From: an uncultured Glaciecola sp.
Lineage (GTDB): Bacteria > Pseudomonadota > Gammaproteobacteria > Enterobacterales > Alteromonadaceae
Reading direction: 5' to 3'
Assembly (NCBI RefSeq): GCF_937770335.1
Contig: NZ_CALJHY010000016.1
Span: forward strand, 1-64,000
Length of the DNA stretch: 64,000 nt
The first letter of the stretch is position 1; the number at the start of each line of letters is the position of its first letter. The position numbers were made by a program, and so were the translations under genes. Positions 33,828 to 43,336 of the stretch are shown here, piece by piece. Below the pieces are notes generated by a model. That model worked only from the letters and a program-made list of their open reading frames with translations, did not search any database and was not told where the DNA came from.

Positions 33828-35347
33828 TCAGATATTCTCACCTCAAACGCTGTCTGAGCCATAATTGCTTTTTCAAACACTTCGAAAGCTAGTTCTTGCC
33901 TACTGTAAATAGCGTCATGCACTGGTATACCGTCATCTACGATGGATAGCATGGCATCTCGTATTTGCTTCTCAAAATATGTCCAGATAAAGAAGAACAC
34001 GCTGGCCTTGTCTCGAGCCTCTTGTGAAGAGTTTTCCTTTTCTATGTTCTGCCAATCTTGATCCTCTGGAAAGCTATTTTTAGATTGCTCAGTAGCAGAT
34101 TTACGTAGTTTAGGTTCATATATATCAATAACAGCGATGACCTCTCTTCGGAGTTGGTCTGATTGCTCAGAAAACTCTTTTAATTCAGTGCTTTTACCAA
34201 CTTGTTTTTGACTGCCATTAGCATAGGCTGTTAGTAGTCGTTTAACCTCATCAATGGACAAATCTAAATCATCCGCAATCTTTTGTCTCAACTTGTTCTT
34301 ATATTCAGGGTCAAAACCGTAATTGAATATCACCGAAAAAGCGGCTTGCAAATCGCAGAAATCATGATATTTAGAATGCGGATACTGATATAGAATATTA
34401 AAACAGATTATTTGTAAACCACCGCTGATATCATAGTTATGATAACCAAGTGCCTTACGCTCACTGCTCCGTAATCTAGAGAAGATGTTATAGGTACGAC
34501 CTTTCTCAGGGTCAACACTTGCTAGGTTTGTTAATGGGACTGCAATACAACTAGGGGGTGCTGGGTGTGCGATACTCATAACTTGAATAAAGGAACGCAT
34601 TGACAGTTTAGCTAGGTCTTGTACTTCTATAAGAAAGTGGTCTTGAGCCATAAAGGTATCAACTTTACCAAGCTTTACACTTTTGCCGGTACACAATGAT
34701 TCCGCTATATGTACAGGGAAATATGTAAGCGCACTCATAGACCGATTATATTCATCTAGTAGTTCTATTGTTAAGTCTACAATCCGCTTATTTGGTAGTT
34801 CGGCTTTATTTGTTAGCTTCCAAGTCTTCGAATAAGCGTCACTTCTATAATTAATAGACCTAACAAACAAAGAGGCAACCAAAATGCTTTTATTTAGCTG
34901 GGTCAACAAATACCTAGCTGCACCATTTTGACTATGAATAGGTGTTCCATTAGTTCCTTTTCTAGACTCGACCTGTGTGACTAGCTTCATGTATTCAAGC
35001 CCGACCCTTATGATCCTTTTAGGTGTTTTTATATTGTTGATAAAGTCGGTATCTTTTCTCAGCACATATCCCGCTACAGCACCCATGATCTTTAAGAAAT
35101 GTTGTTTATCCGAACCCGAGCTTAAAGCGAGGTCTACATAGGTTTTAACTAATTTACTGTCCACAAAATCAAGGTCTGTTTTAGACGGCACTGGAGCTGT
35201 TTTTAAATACCCTTTAATATCATCTTTTAGTTTGTTGATAGTTTGCCTTGATAAGCCCGAAAGCTTCGCTAACTCTGTTTGGGGAGTACTTTCTGCAACA
35301 TGCCTAGACTTTAGCACTCTCAGTACTTTTTCAAGTTCTTGGTTCAT
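33824..35347 (-). CDS. Putative miniature single-subunit (T7-like) polymerase with N-terminal HTH
   Basis: 507 residues, not a known annotated family to me. Residues 21-45 form a helix-turn-helix (TELAKLSGLSRQTINKLKDD). The C-terminal half carries, in order, the marks of the T7 RNA polymerase/family A palm: GRTY (residues 283-286, like the conserved GRVY), motif A-like YDISGGLQ with Asp306, motif B-like KRLLTAYANGSQKQVG (369-384; T7 has KRSVMTLAYGSKEFG) and motif C-like IPVHDAI with His477-Asp478 (T7 LIHDSF). It is much shorter than T7 RNAP (883), lacking room for the promoter-recognition parts. It lies 43 bp after the integrase gene stop-to-start, same strand. Polymerase activity is inference; structural homology needs a profile search. 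Confidence 0.6.
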   Translation of the reverse strand: MNQELEKVLRVLKSRHVAESTPQTELAKLSGLSRQTINKLKDDIKGYLKTAPVPSKTDLDFVDSKLVKTYVDLALSSGSDKQHFLKIMGAVAGYVLRKDTDFINNIKTPKRIIRVGLEYMKLVTQVESRKGTNGTPIHSQNGAARYLLTQLNKSILVASLFVRSINYRSDAYSKTWKLTNKAELPNKRIVDLTIELLDEYNRSMSALTYFPVHIAESLCTGKSVKLGKVDTFMAQDHFLIEVQDLAKLSMRSFIQVMSIAHPAPPSCIAVPLTNLASVDPEKGRTYNIFSRLRSSERKALGYHNYDISGGLQIICFNILYQYPHSKYHDFCDLQAAFSVIFNYGFDPEYKNKLRQKIADDLDLSIDEVKRLLTAYANGSQKQVGKSTELKEFSEQSDQLRREVIAVIDIYEPKLRKSATEQSKNSFPEDQDWQNIEKENSSQEARDKASVFFFIWTYFEKQIRDAMLSIVDDGIPVHDAIYSRQELAFEVFEKAIMAQTAFEVRISD

Positions 35348-35390
35348 ATTAAATTACCAGACTTCAATAAAAAATGAGCGGTAAACAAAA

Positions 35391-36527
35391 CTACTGTAAA
35401 CATTTTAGCTGATCAAGGTATTTCGACCATCTATACATCAACTCTCGTCGCTCTTCAAGCCTCATAGAACGATCATACGCAGCTTTTACCTTGTTACCCT
35501 CAATATGCCCTAACTGAAGCTCTATTAGATCACCATCAAGCCTACAGTGTTCTCTAGCTAGGGTAGAGAAACTAGAACGAAAGCCGTGGAACACATGGAT
35601 GTCTTTATGAATGCCAAGTGACCTCAATGCTTTGTTTAATGTGTTTTCACTCAAGGGTGATTGTGCTTTGGTTCCGGTAAACAGATAGACGCTATCAGAT
35701 GCTTCAATAGCTAGTTCTAAAAGCTTAATTAAGGGTTTTGTTAATGGGATCCAGTGCTCTCGCCCCATCTTGTCTTTAGGGATGATCCAAAGTTTTCTGT
35801 TGAAGTCGATATGATCCACCTTAGCAATCCTAATCGATTCACTGCGCAGGAATACATATGGTGCAACTTGAAGACAAAGCTTAACAGAAGCCATGAGATT
35901 CTCTGCATTGTCTATAGTTCTGAGAAGTTGAGTAAACTCAGCTTCTTCTATAATTGCCGGCATGTTTCGCACCTGAGGCTTCTTTGTACAACCTTGTAAT
36001 GGTTGGGATGGGTTGCTCTCACAGTAAAGATTCTGTACACCGTATTTGAAAATCTGACTGAGGATGTTCTGAACTCTTCGAGCTAGTTCAAGATGTCCCT
36101 TGGCTTCAATCTGTTTAAGAATAGGTAAAATATCTTTGGGTTTGATGTGTGAAATGGTCATGCTGCCTAGCTTTGGCAAAAGGTAGTTTTCAATCCTACG
36201 GCTAACTAAGTGCTTGTTTTTAAAACTAGTATAGCCTTTGTATTCAAGCCATTCAGAGGCTGTGTCTATAAATAGGACACTCTTGTATTCCACTACCATT
36301 GCAAGTTCATCACGAAGCTCCCGTGCCTTTTCAATAGATGTATTGGGATATGAACCTAGCGTTTTCATTGTCCATGAACCCGCATAGTTTTTATATCGAT
36401 ATCGCCATATCCTAGAGCCTGATTTAGTCAGCTCAATGTACAAACCGTCAGAGTCTAAATAACGTTCAATTTTAAGAGGTATTTTGAGGCGTTGTATTTT
36501 GGTATTGGTTAACATATGTCTACTCAT
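35391..36527 (-). CDS. P4-type tyrosine recombinase (island integrase)
   Basis: 378 residues. N-terminal DUF4102-like arm-binding domain (LDSDGLYIELTKSGSRIWRYRYKN), a core-binding SAM-like domain near residues 98-190, and the catalytic domain with Arg in FLRSESIRIAKVDHID, HGFRSSFSTLAREH, LGHIEGN and the nucleophile in AAYDRS (Tyr about 358). It lies 158 bp from the tRNA-Ser 3' end, the normal place for the integrase of a tRNA-targeted island. Intact, so excision could still occur. Two starts are possible: ATG 36527 or 36515. Confidence 0.93.
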   Translation of the reverse strand: MSRHMLTNTKIQRLKIPLKIERYLDSDGLYIELTKSGSRIWRYRYKNYAGSWTMKTLGSYPNTSIEKARELRDELAMVVEYKSVLFIDTASEWLEYKGYTSFKNKHLVSRRIENYLLPKLGSMTISHIKPKDILPILKQIEAKGHLELARRVQNILSQIFKYGVQNLYCESNPSQPLQGCTKKPQVRNMPAIIEEAEFTQLLRTIDNAENLMASVKLCLQVAPYVFLRSESIRIAKVDHIDFNRKLWIIPKDKMGREHWIPLTKPLIKLLELAIEASDSVYLFTGTKAQSPLSENTLNKALRSLGIHKDIHVFHGFRSSFSTLAREHCRLDGDLIELQLGHIEGNKVKAAYDRSMRLEERRELMYRWSKYLDQLKCLQ

Positions 36528-36541
36528 TCTGTTGCAGATAA

Positions 36542-36560
36542 TCTACTCAAATTCTACTCA
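36542..36560. repeat. Putative integrase arm-type sites, tRNA end
   Basis: TCTACTCA at 36542-36549 and again at 36553-36560, 11 bp apart, in the short gap between the integrase start and the tRNA. Mirrors the pair at 20732-20751. Confidence 0.5.
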
Positions 36561-36685
36561 TTTGAAACAGTAAAACTTACCAGAACTGAACATGTGGAAT
36601 TTATCTATAAAAACCCTACACGTCAGTAAACACAGTACTTCAAAACGAAAAAAGCCAGGCTATAAAGCCCAGCTTTTATTAGTAT

Positions 36686-36775
36686 TGGCGGAGAGAGAGG
36701 GATTCGAACCCTCGTTAGGTTTAACCCTAAACACACTTTCCAGGCGTGCGCCTTCAGCCACTCAGCCACCTCTCC
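36686..36775 (-). tRNA. tRNA-Ser (anticodon GGA)
   Basis: 90 nt with a 7-bp acceptor stem (GGAGAGG with TCTCTCC), long variable arm, T-loop GGTTCGAATCC, encoded CCA. The anticodon loop CTGGAAA gives GGA for UCC/UCU codons. Its last 73 nt serve as the attachment site of the island. Confidence 0.96.
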
Positions 36776-36823
36776 AATTGGCGCGTATAGTAAGGAAAAG
36801 CTTTACAGCTTTCAAGTACTGAT

Positions 36824-37888
36824 TTACGCATTACCTTTTAATGTCATATTTAACTCAGCAGCAAAGCTAAGCATTCTATCTAACGGCACCAGTGCGCGCT
36901 GGCGCAATGTTTCATCTATAAATATCTCTTTGCCTGCATGATTCACCAGAGCGTCTCTCATGGCTTCTAAGCCATTCATTGCCATCCATGGGCAAAGTGC
37001 ACAACTGCGGCATGTGGCGCCATTGCCAGCGGTCGGTGCTTCAATAAATTCTTTGTTTGGTGACAGCTGCTGCATCTTATAAAAAATGCCTTTATCGGTA
37101 GCCACAATAAACTTCTGGTTAGGAAGCTCTGTAGAGGCTTTTATTAGCTGAGACGTAGAACCAACAGCGTCTGCCATTTCAACCACACTAGCGGGCGACT
37201 CAGGGTGCACTAGCACCGCAGCGTCGGGGTGTAAGTGCTTTGCTTTAAGCAATGCTTGCGCTGAAAACTCATCATGCACGATACACTCGCCGTTCCACAT
37301 GATCATATCTGCGCCGGTTTCTTTTTGAATGTAAGCACCTAGATGTCGATCCGGGCCCCAAATGATTTTTTTACCTAGGCTGTCGAGGTGCTCAACAATT
37401 TCAAGTGCGATACTTGATGTTACTACCCAATCGGCTCTCGCCTTCACGGCAGCTGAAGTATTTGCGTAAACCACAACGGTGTGATCAGGATGAGCGTCGC
37501 AAAATGCGGAGAATTCTTTAACAGGGCAGCCTAAGTCGAGCGAACAGGTCGCTTCGAGCGTTGGCATGATGATGGTTTTTTCTGGGCTTAAAATTTTTGC
37601 CGTTTCACCCATAAACTTCACGCCAGCAACTAATAAGGTTTTTTGCTCAGCATCGCGGCCAAAACGCGCCATTTCCAGTGAGTCTGAAATACAGCCGCCG
37701 GTTTCTTCCGCTAGCGCTTGAATAACTGGGTCAGTATAATAATGCGCAATTAACACGGCATTTTTTTGCTTGAGGAGTAATCTGATTTCTGATTTAAGCT
37801 GCTCGGCATAGTCCGACGTGATCGGTATGGGCCTAGCTGGAAAAGGATAAGAAATACGTTCTGATTGTGCTGCGTAGGTCATATGCAA
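36824..37888 (-). CDS. nadA: Quinolinate synthase A
   Basis: Iron-sulfur enzyme of NAD biosynthesis that condenses iminoaspartate with dihydroxyacetone phosphate to quinolinate. 354 residues. The three cluster cysteines are expected in [23 protein letters not shown] and the [10 protein letters not shown] region; [15 protein letters not shown] and [20 protein letters not shown] are standard. Two near starts (MHMTYAAQ) are possible, ATG at 37888 or 37882. Monocistronic, between tRNA-Ser and tRNA-Lys genes. Confidence 0.96.
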   Translation of the reverse strand: MHMTYAAQSERISYPFPARPIPITSDYAEQLKSEIRLLLKQKNAVLIAHYYTDPVIQALAEETGGCISDSLEMARFGRDAEQKTLLVAGVKFMGETAKILSPEKTIIMPTLEATCSLDLGCPVKEFSAFCDAHPDHTVVVYANTSAAVKARADWVVTSSIALEIVEHLDSLGKKIIWGPDRHLGAYIQKETGADMIMWNGECIVHDEFSAQALLKAKHLHPDAAVLVHPESPASVVEMADAVGSTSQLIKASTELPNQKFIVATDKGIFYKMQQLSPNKEFIEAPTAGNGATCRSCALCPWMAMNGLEAMRDALVNHAGKEIFIDETLRQRALVPLDRMLSFAAELNMTLKGNA

Positions 37889-38031
37889 ATTGTATAATTT
37901 GTTGCGGTCCGAGCAGTATAACTCAGTGTGACCAAAAGTTCACAGATTGGTGTTAACAAATTTCCAAGCTGGGCTTGTTTATTTGTAAACCTTTTGGGGA
38001 GGTTTGCATTTTGTGAACATAAATAAAGAAG

Positions 38032-38107
38032 TGGTGGGTCGTGCTGGGTTCGAACCAGCGACCAATTGATTAAAAGTCAACTGCTCTACCAGCTGAGCTA
38101 ACGACCC
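38032..38107 (-). tRNA. tRNA-Lys (anticodon TTT), copy 1
   Basis: 76 nt, GGGTCGT acceptor, GACTTTTAATC anticodon arm, GGTTCGAACCC T-arm, encoded CCA. Sequence identical to the copy at 38138. Confidence 0.96.
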
Positions 38108-38137
38108 ACTTTCAAAAAGACTGTTGTTGTAGATAAT

Positions 38138-38213
38138 TGGTGGGTCGTGCTGGGTTCGAACCAGCGACCAATTGATTAAAAGTCAACTGCTCTACCAGCT
38201 GAGCTAACGACCC
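38138..38213 (-). tRNA. tRNA-Lys (anticodon TTT), copy 2
   Basis: Second identical tRNA-Lys, 30 bp from the first, on the same strand, so likely one transcript. Confidence 0.96.
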
Positions 38214-38336
38214 AATGTGCTTTTCCTGCGTTGCTTATCTACCTCAACGGCGGCATATAATACTGAAATCGAAACTCGGTGCAACCTTTAAATACGATTT
38301 ATTTAATTTAACTTTAAAACTGTGTGTAAAGTAAAC

Positions 38337-38370
38337 AAAAAGCTCGTAGTTTAAAAACTACAAGCTTTTT
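38337..38370 (-). terminator. Intrinsic terminator of the tol-pal operon
   Basis: Read on the minus strand, AAAAGCTTGTAGTTT and AAACTACGAGCTTTT pair (one G-U) around TT, ending in T5. The left arm overlaps the cpoB stop codon. A strong terminator for the leftward operon. Confidence 0.85.
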
Positions 38371-39188
38371 AATTGCTCATTTGCCAGACGACTCGGTGTT
38401 GAGTCAGGGTACTCTGCCACAACTTTTTCAAACAAAAGCTTCGCTTTTGCCTTGTTATTGACTGATTTTTCAACCATACCGAGCTTCAAAATCGCATCAG
38501 CACGTTTGGGCGAATCAACAAATTTATTCACTACACTTTCAAATTGTTGTCTCGCACCATCCCAATCTTGCTTGTTAAACAATAACTGACCTAACCAATA
38601 ATGTGCATTATCGGTATAACTCGAGCTTGGAAAAGTACTTAAAAAACCTTGAAATGCAGGAATCGCATCGTCGTAATTACGCTCTTTCAGTATCAAATTT
38701 ACCGCAGTCTGGTAAGCCTGCTCTTCAGATTGCCCTGCTGGACGAGCAGTTTGTGTGTTTGGTGCAACAACCCCCACTGAACTTCCAACTGATGCTGTCT
38801 GTTCTGACAAGTTTGAGAAACGATTTTCTAACTCGAGATAAAGCTCTCGCTGTCGCTCTAATATTTGCTCTAATTGATGATTATGAAGTTCAATTGAACC
38901 CCTTATCTCATCGACGTCGCCTTGTAACATGTCGAGTTGCTGCTGAACGCGCTGTTGAGCCTCAACACGGCTTTTGTCTTTGCGTTCTAGTATCAGCAAG
39001 CGAGTGGCTACGTCCGTTGGATTAGTGATAACCGGAGGCGTATTTTGCGCAATGGCATTTTGAGTGATTATGGTTTGTGCCTGATTAGCTTGTTTTGGGT
39101 CGTTTAAATCGACAACAGGCGCTTGAGCAAAAGCCCAAGCGCCTGTGAAACTAATCAGACCAACTACGATAATTGGTTTAATCATCAC
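38358..39188 (-). CDS. cpoB: Cell division coordinator CpoB (YbgF)
   Basis: Periplasmic protein that links Tol-Pal to peptidoglycan synthesis. 276 residues: signal peptide (GLISFTGAWAFAQA, cleavage near 22), a coiled-coil trimerisation region (residues 70-125, QRVQQQLDMLQGDVDEIRGS), then TPR repeats (YQTAVNLILKERNYDDAIPAFQGFL; YWLGQLLFNKQDWDGARQQFESVV). Last gene of the operon, 3 bp after pal. Confidence 0.95.
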   Translation of the reverse strand: MMIKPIIVVGLISFTGAWAFAQAPVVDLNDPKQANQAQTIITQNAIAQNTPPVITNPTDVATRLLILERKDKSRVEAQQRVQQQLDMLQGDVDEIRGSIELHNHQLEQILERQRELYLELENRFSNLSEQTASVGSSVGVVAPNTQTARPAGQSEEQAYQTAVNLILKERNYDDAIPAFQGFLSTFPSSSYTDNAHYWLGQLLFNKQDWDGARQQFESVVNKFVDSPKRADAILKLGMVEKSVNNKAKAKLLFEKVVAEYPDSTPSRLANEQLKSL

Positions 39189-39191
39189 TAT

Positions 39192-39767
39192 TTACTGATA
39201 AACCACAATACCACGACGGTTTTGAGCAAATGCATACTCAGATCCGCCTTGAACTGCTGGTTTTTCTTCACCGTAAGAAACAACTGATACTTGTGAAGAG
39301 CTAACGCCCGCGTTCATCAAATATGTTTCTACAGATTTTGCACGGCGCTCGCCTAATGCAATGTTGTATTCTGGCGTACCGCGGTTATCACAGTGACCTT
39401 CGATTACAATTGACTGACCTGCGTTCTTTACTAGGAATGCAGCGTGCATATCTAATACTGAATGGAAGTCAGATTTAACTGAAGCGCGGTCAAAGTCAAA
39501 ATAAACCACGTTTTGAGCAACAAGCTTGGCTTTTTCATTTTCTACCATTTCTTTTGCTTTTTGAAGCGCATCAGCTTTAGCAACTTCAACGCGCTTGGCG
39601 TCGGCATCTGCAGACGCTTTTGCATCAGCAACTTGCTGTGCAGCAACTTCTGCTTGACGATTCGCTTCAGCTTCCATTTCTGCTTCTGAAGGGCCTGACT
39701 TACAAGCCGCTAAAGTTACTAAAGGCACAACAATCAAAAGAGTTTTAAGTGCATTTTTATTCAACAT
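39192..39767 (-). CDS. pal: Peptidoglycan-associated lipoprotein Pal
   Basis: Outer-membrane lipoprotein that binds diaminopimelate in peptidoglycan. 191 residues, lipobox LAAC at residues 19-22, an Ala/Lys-rich helical linker (30-75) and an OmpA-like domain with VVYFDFDRASVKSD, IEGHCDNRGTPEYN and LGERRAKSVETYL. The standard spacing and NR-rich motif are intact. Between tolB and cpoB. Confidence 0.97.
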   Translation of the reverse strand: MLNKNALKTLLIVVPLVTLAACKSGPSEAEMEAEANRQAEVAAQQVADAKASADADAKRVEVAKADALQKAKEMVENEKAKLVAQNVVYFDFDRASVKSDFHSVLDMHAAFLVKNAGQSIVIEGHCDNRGTPEYNIALGERRAKSVETYLMNAGVSSSQVSVVSYGEEKPAVQGGSEYAFAQNRRGIVVYQ

Positions 39768-39798
39768 ACTAGATCCTTATTATATTTTAAAATTCATT

Positions 39799-41187
39799 TT
39801 ACAGTAAAAACGGCGACCAACTAGGAGATTTGACTTCCCCATCAGCCACTGGTTCTTTAAACGAAAAGCGTCCATCAAGTGAAACCCATGCTAATGCTGG
39901 TATTCCATTTTCTAATACGCTGTAGATTATCATACTTCCGTTCGGGGAAATACTAGGCGACTCGTCCAGATAAGTATTCGTCAGCACCAACATGTCACCA
40001 TTTTTTAAATCTTGCTTAGCTATATGATAATCACCTCTTGTGCGATTTACGATAACTAATTGCGAATTATCAGGCGTTACTGCCCCCCCTAAATTCATCT
40101 CACCTTCAAATGTTAGCCTACTTTTCCGGTTAGTTGCTAAATTTACTTGATAAATTTGCGGTTTACCACCCCGTTCCGAAGTAAATATCAAGCTTTTTCC
40201 ATCTGGCGTCCAAGACGGCTCTGTGTCGATTGCTCTATTTCGAGTAATTCGCGTTAAATTACGAGTTTGTAAATCCATGACATAAATCTCTGGATTACCG
40301 TCCTTAGACAGCACCATTGCTAGCTTCTTGCCATCAGGAGAAAAATTTGGCGCGCCATTTATACCGGGAAAATCGGTTAATCTGGTACGACTAGTTGTAT
40401 AAATATCCTGTAAATAAATTTGCGAACGTTTATTTTCAAAACTCACATAAGCCAAAGTGTTGCCATCTGGCGACCATGTTGGAGACATTAATGGCTCGGG
40501 AGACGACAACAACGTTGTTGGATTTACATTGTCGTAGTCTGCTATGACTAAACGAAATGGTTTTGGGTTAGTATCACGGTCTAACACTTTAATGTAGGCG
40601 ATGCGTGTTAGGAATGCGCCTCTTTCACCCGTCAACTTTTCATACACAATATCACTGATAATATGGGCATATTGTCTAAAATCACTGCCATTAATTGTTT
40701 TAGTGCGTTTTTCGATAACGTGGTCACGCGTCATCACCAGCTTTCCATTCTCTAGCGTCTTAGCTTGTCCCCCTGTCGCTTGGGCACGCAGGACGTCAAT
40801 GAGTTCAAATGTAACTAAAAATTGGTTCAGGCCTGTCGTTTCGACGCTACCAACTAACACCATATCGACCCCTTTTTGTGCCCACGCAGCATAGTTTACT
40901 TCAGTATCCGTTGTTGGAAACTGGGGCATCGAAGATAGTTTCGAGGGATTAAACTTACCACTGCGTTGCAAGTCAGAAGCAACTACATCACTTAAATTTT
41001 CTGGCAGAGTTGAATTGCCTAAATATTTAAAGGGCACTACGCCAATTGGGCGAGCGGACTCAATACCGCCCGTAATGATTATTTCATTCGTTGCTGCACT
41101 TAATTGAAAATTGAAAAATAATAGTGCTGCAGCAGCTGCCACTATGTTTAATTTTTTACTGCTAAATTTGAATATCCAAGTTGTCAT
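39799..41187 (-). CDS. tolB: Tol-Pal system protein TolB
   Basis: Periplasmic beta-propeller protein that binds Pal and TolA. 462 residues: signal peptide (cleavage near 32, FQLSAA), an N-terminal domain to about 165, and six blades with repeated SP.WSPDG motifs (for example [39 protein letters not shown]). The extended N-terminus holds the TolA-box region. Fifth gene of the operon, 146 bp after tolA. Confidence 0.97.
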   Translation of the reverse strand: MTTWIFKFSSKKLNIVAAAAALLFFNFQLSAATNEIIITGGIESARPIGVVPFKYLGNSTLPENLSDVVASDLQRSGKFNPSKLSSMPQFPTTDTEVNYAAWAQKGVDMVLVGSVETTGLNQFLVTFELIDVLRAQATGGQAKTLENGKLVMTRDHVIEKRTKTINGSDFRQYAHIISDIVYEKLTGERGAFLTRIAYIKVLDRDTNPKPFRLVIADYDNVNPTTLLSSPEPLMSPTWSPDGNTLAYVSFENKRSQIYLQDIYTTSRTRLTDFPGINGAPNFSPDGKKLAMVLSKDGNPEIYVMDLQTRNLTRITRNRAIDTEPSWTPDGKSLIFTSERGGKPQIYQVNLATNRKSRLTFEGEMNLGGAVTPDNSQLVIVNRTRGDYHIAKQDLKNGDMLVLTNTYLDESPSISPNGSMIIYSVLENGIPALAWVSLDGRFSFKEPVADGEVKSPSWSPFLL

Positions 41188-41333
41188 GAATTTAGATAAT
41201 CCTCTGGTTGTTATAAGTGGCTTAGATAACTGCTTGTTAGCAGTTACAAAAATATTGGTTAACGTTGCTTACTCAAGCTAATTTATAAAACCATCTTAAT
41301 TAGTGCATATTCTAAGCAGCAACATAATGCTAG

Positions 41334-42179
41334 TTAATTTTCATAAACCAACGTCGTATCTCTTAATTTCTGATTAACATCTTTATCACTTGGCATTGGT
41401 AACGTTCCCGCTTTCAATGCGGCCGTGCGCAACGCCAAACATAAAGACTCATCGCCAGTCCCTACTGCATCTAAAACTAAACCATTAGATGCAATGCGCA
41501 ACCGCAGTCGGCAAGACTTTCCTACTATACTGCCCGTTTGTATCAAATTTTGTTCAATTCGCGCTTTAATTTTACTATTGGCAATTTGCAATTCAGATAA
41601 TATCTGACGCTGCCTACGTTCATTGCGGTCAGCTTGCTCCATCTGCATTTGTTCTTGCATTGCTCTGTCTTGTGCTGCGCGTTCCTGCTCTAACTTATCT
41701 TGGCGCGCCTTTTCAATTTTTTCTTGTTGCGCTTTCTCTTGCGCTAACCTAGATTTTTCCTGCAATTCACGCTCTTTGCGAACCTGTTCTTCTTTCTGCT
41801 TTTTAGCATCGGCTGCTTTTTTACGCTTTGCTTTATCTGCGCTTTCGCGTTCTTTCTTTTTACGTTCTAATGCTCGACGTTTATTCGCCGCTTCTTGATC
41901 GCGTTTTCTTTTCACTTCAGCTTCAGCTTGTTGCTTCTCACGCTTGTTTTGAGCTAATACGTTACTGTCTATGAACGTTGCTTCAATAATATTTGGCGCT
42001 TGCGTATCTTTGTTACCTGTCGCTAGGTCGACGGGTGTTGCTGAAAATTGAAAGCTCACCAAGAGTGACACGACAATAAAAACGTGCGCAGCAGCAGAAA
42101 TCAAAAATGATTTTTGCTCTAAGGTTAGCGACTTTTTCTCTTTCTTATCGCTTGGCTTTGGTTGCTGTTCTACACTCAT
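41334..42179 (-). CDS. tolA: Tol-Pal system protein TolA
   Basis: Inner-membrane protein that reaches across the periplasm to TolB and Pal. 281 residues: one membrane helix at about 27-46 (SFLISAAAHVFIVVSLLVSF), a long charged coiled coil (residues 75-195, repeated KRKR/EREL), and a C-terminal domain with SCRLRLRIASNGLVLDAV. The helical rod is shorter than in E. coli. It follows tolR by 3 bp. Confidence 0.93.
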   Translation of the reverse strand: MSVEQQPKPSDKKEKKSLTLEQKSFLISAAAHVFIVVSLLVSFQFSATPVDLATGNKDTQAPNIIEATFIDSNVLAQNKREKQQAEAEVKRKRDQEAANKRRALERKKKERESADKAKRKKAADAKKQKEEQVRKERELQEKSRLAQEKAQQEKIEKARQDKLEQERAAQDRAMQEQMQMEQADRNERRQRQILSELQIANSKIKARIEQNLIQTGSIVGKSCRLRLRIASNGLVLDAVGTGDESLCLALRTAALKAGTLPMPSDKDVNQKLRDTTLVYEN

Positions 42180-42182
42180 CGA

Positions 42183-42605
42183 TTACGCTTTATTTGGGTC
42201 TGTCATTAAGCCTACCGATGGCGCACCGGCATTTTGTAACAACACCATCAACTCAACTACTTTTTCGTAACTTACTTTACCATCGCCATTAACTACGACA
42301 GGGATAGTTGGGGTTTGCGTCAGTTTGGCTTGCACTAACGTAGCAACATCAACCGCGGTTAATTCTTCGTCGGGATTATCGCCTATGTTCAAAAAATACT
42401 GTCCAGTTGCATTAATAGAGACAATTAACATGTCGTCTTCTTCAGTCTCAATAGTTTTCGCGTCGGCTTTGGGTAGGTCAACTTTCACGCCCTGTGTTAC
42501 TGCGGTTGCCGTCGCCATAAAAATAACCAAAAGCACCAACATGACGTCGATGTATGGCACCACATTAATTTCTGATACTGGTTTTCTACGTTTTCTCACA
42601 AACAT
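42183..42605 (-). CDS. tolR: Tol-Pal system protein TolR
   Basis: ExbD-like subunit that works with TolQ to use the proton-motive force. 140 residues, single helix VVPYIDVMLVLLVIFMA with the essential Asp22 in YIDVMLV, then a periplasmic domain. 38 bp after tolQ and 3 bp before tolA. Confidence 0.96.
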   Translation of the reverse strand: MFVRKRRKPVSEINVVPYIDVMLVLLVIFMATATAVTQGVKVDLPKADAKTIETEEDDMLIVSINATGQYFLNIGDNPDEELTAVDVATLVQAKLTQTPTIPVVVNGDGKVSYEKVVELMVLLQNAGAPSVGLMTDPNKA

Positions 42606-42643
42606 CTTAGCTCTCCTAATTCAGGTCAATAAATCTAATGAAA

Positions 42644-43336
42644 TTATTGAGACTGTTGATTGGAGGACGCCATGTTCTGGCGGTTTAATATAGCTGAAAA
42701 CTCTTCCATAAAGTTACCATAAGCATTTTCTAACTTCTCAACACTATGACTGAAGCGGTTATATGCCACTACTGCTGGAATTGCCGCAAACAAACCGATA
42801 GCAGTTGCAATAAGCGCCTCTGCAATACCAGGCGCAACCATCGCGAGAGTAGCTTGCTTCACTTGACCTAGTGCAATGAAGGAATTCATTATTCCCCACA
42901 CCGTACCTAACAAACCAACATACGGTGAAATTGAACCTACTGTAGCCAAGAATGGTAAGCGAGCTTCAAGCTCGTCAACTTCACGTGACATAGTCACGCG
43001 CATTGAACGATAAGTACCATCCATAATAGCGTCGTTTACCGCACCCGATGTTTTACGCAGGCGAACATATTCTTTAAAACCAGCGCAAAAAATAAGAGGC
43101 AAACCGGTTAATTGAGCGCGTGATGAGAGTTCCTGGTAAAGCTTGTTCAAGTCAGCACCTGACCAAAACTTGTCTTCAAAATTTTTCATTTCTTTTGTTG
43201 CTGATCTCAATACAGCATTTCTTTGAAAGATAAATGCCCATGAAACAACCGACGTGGTTAGTAACAACAGCATAATAAATTGCACAACAATGCTTGCTTC
43301 TAAGAACAAGCTGAGGATAGAGATTTCAGACGTCAC
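42644..43336 (-). CDS. tolQ: Tol-Pal system protein TolQ
   Basis: MotA/ExbB-type proton-channel subunit. 230 residues with three membrane helices (about 15-35, 132-155, 170-195); the conserved [18 protein letters not shown] and [28 protein letters not shown] are intact. It overlaps the end of ybgC by 11 bp. Confidence 0.97.
   Translation of the reverse strand: MTSEISILSLFLEASIVVQFIMLLLLTTSVVSWAFIFQRNAVLRSATKEMKNFEDKFWSGADLNKLYQELSSRAQLTGLPLIFCAGFKEYVRLRKTSGAVNDAIMDGTYRSMRVTMSREVDELEARLPFLATVGSISPYVGLLGTVWGIMNSFIALGQVKQATLAMVAPGIAEALIATAIGLFAAIPAVVAYNRFSHSVEKLENAYGNFMEEFSAILNRQNMASSNQQSQ

Larger units (their letters stand above)
20584..36758. mobile_element. Genomic island integrated at tRNA-Ser(GGA)
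   Basis: Bounded by the 73-bp direct repeats at 20584-20656 and 36686-36758. The P4-type integrase lies beside the intact tRNA and TCTACTCA repeats sit just inside both ends. Contents: two-component system, IS3 remnant, secreted and secretin-like proteins, decayed genes, small lipoproteins, cytochrome c, an integron attC site, membrane paralogues, integrase remnant and a polymerase-like gene. Confidence 0.88.
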
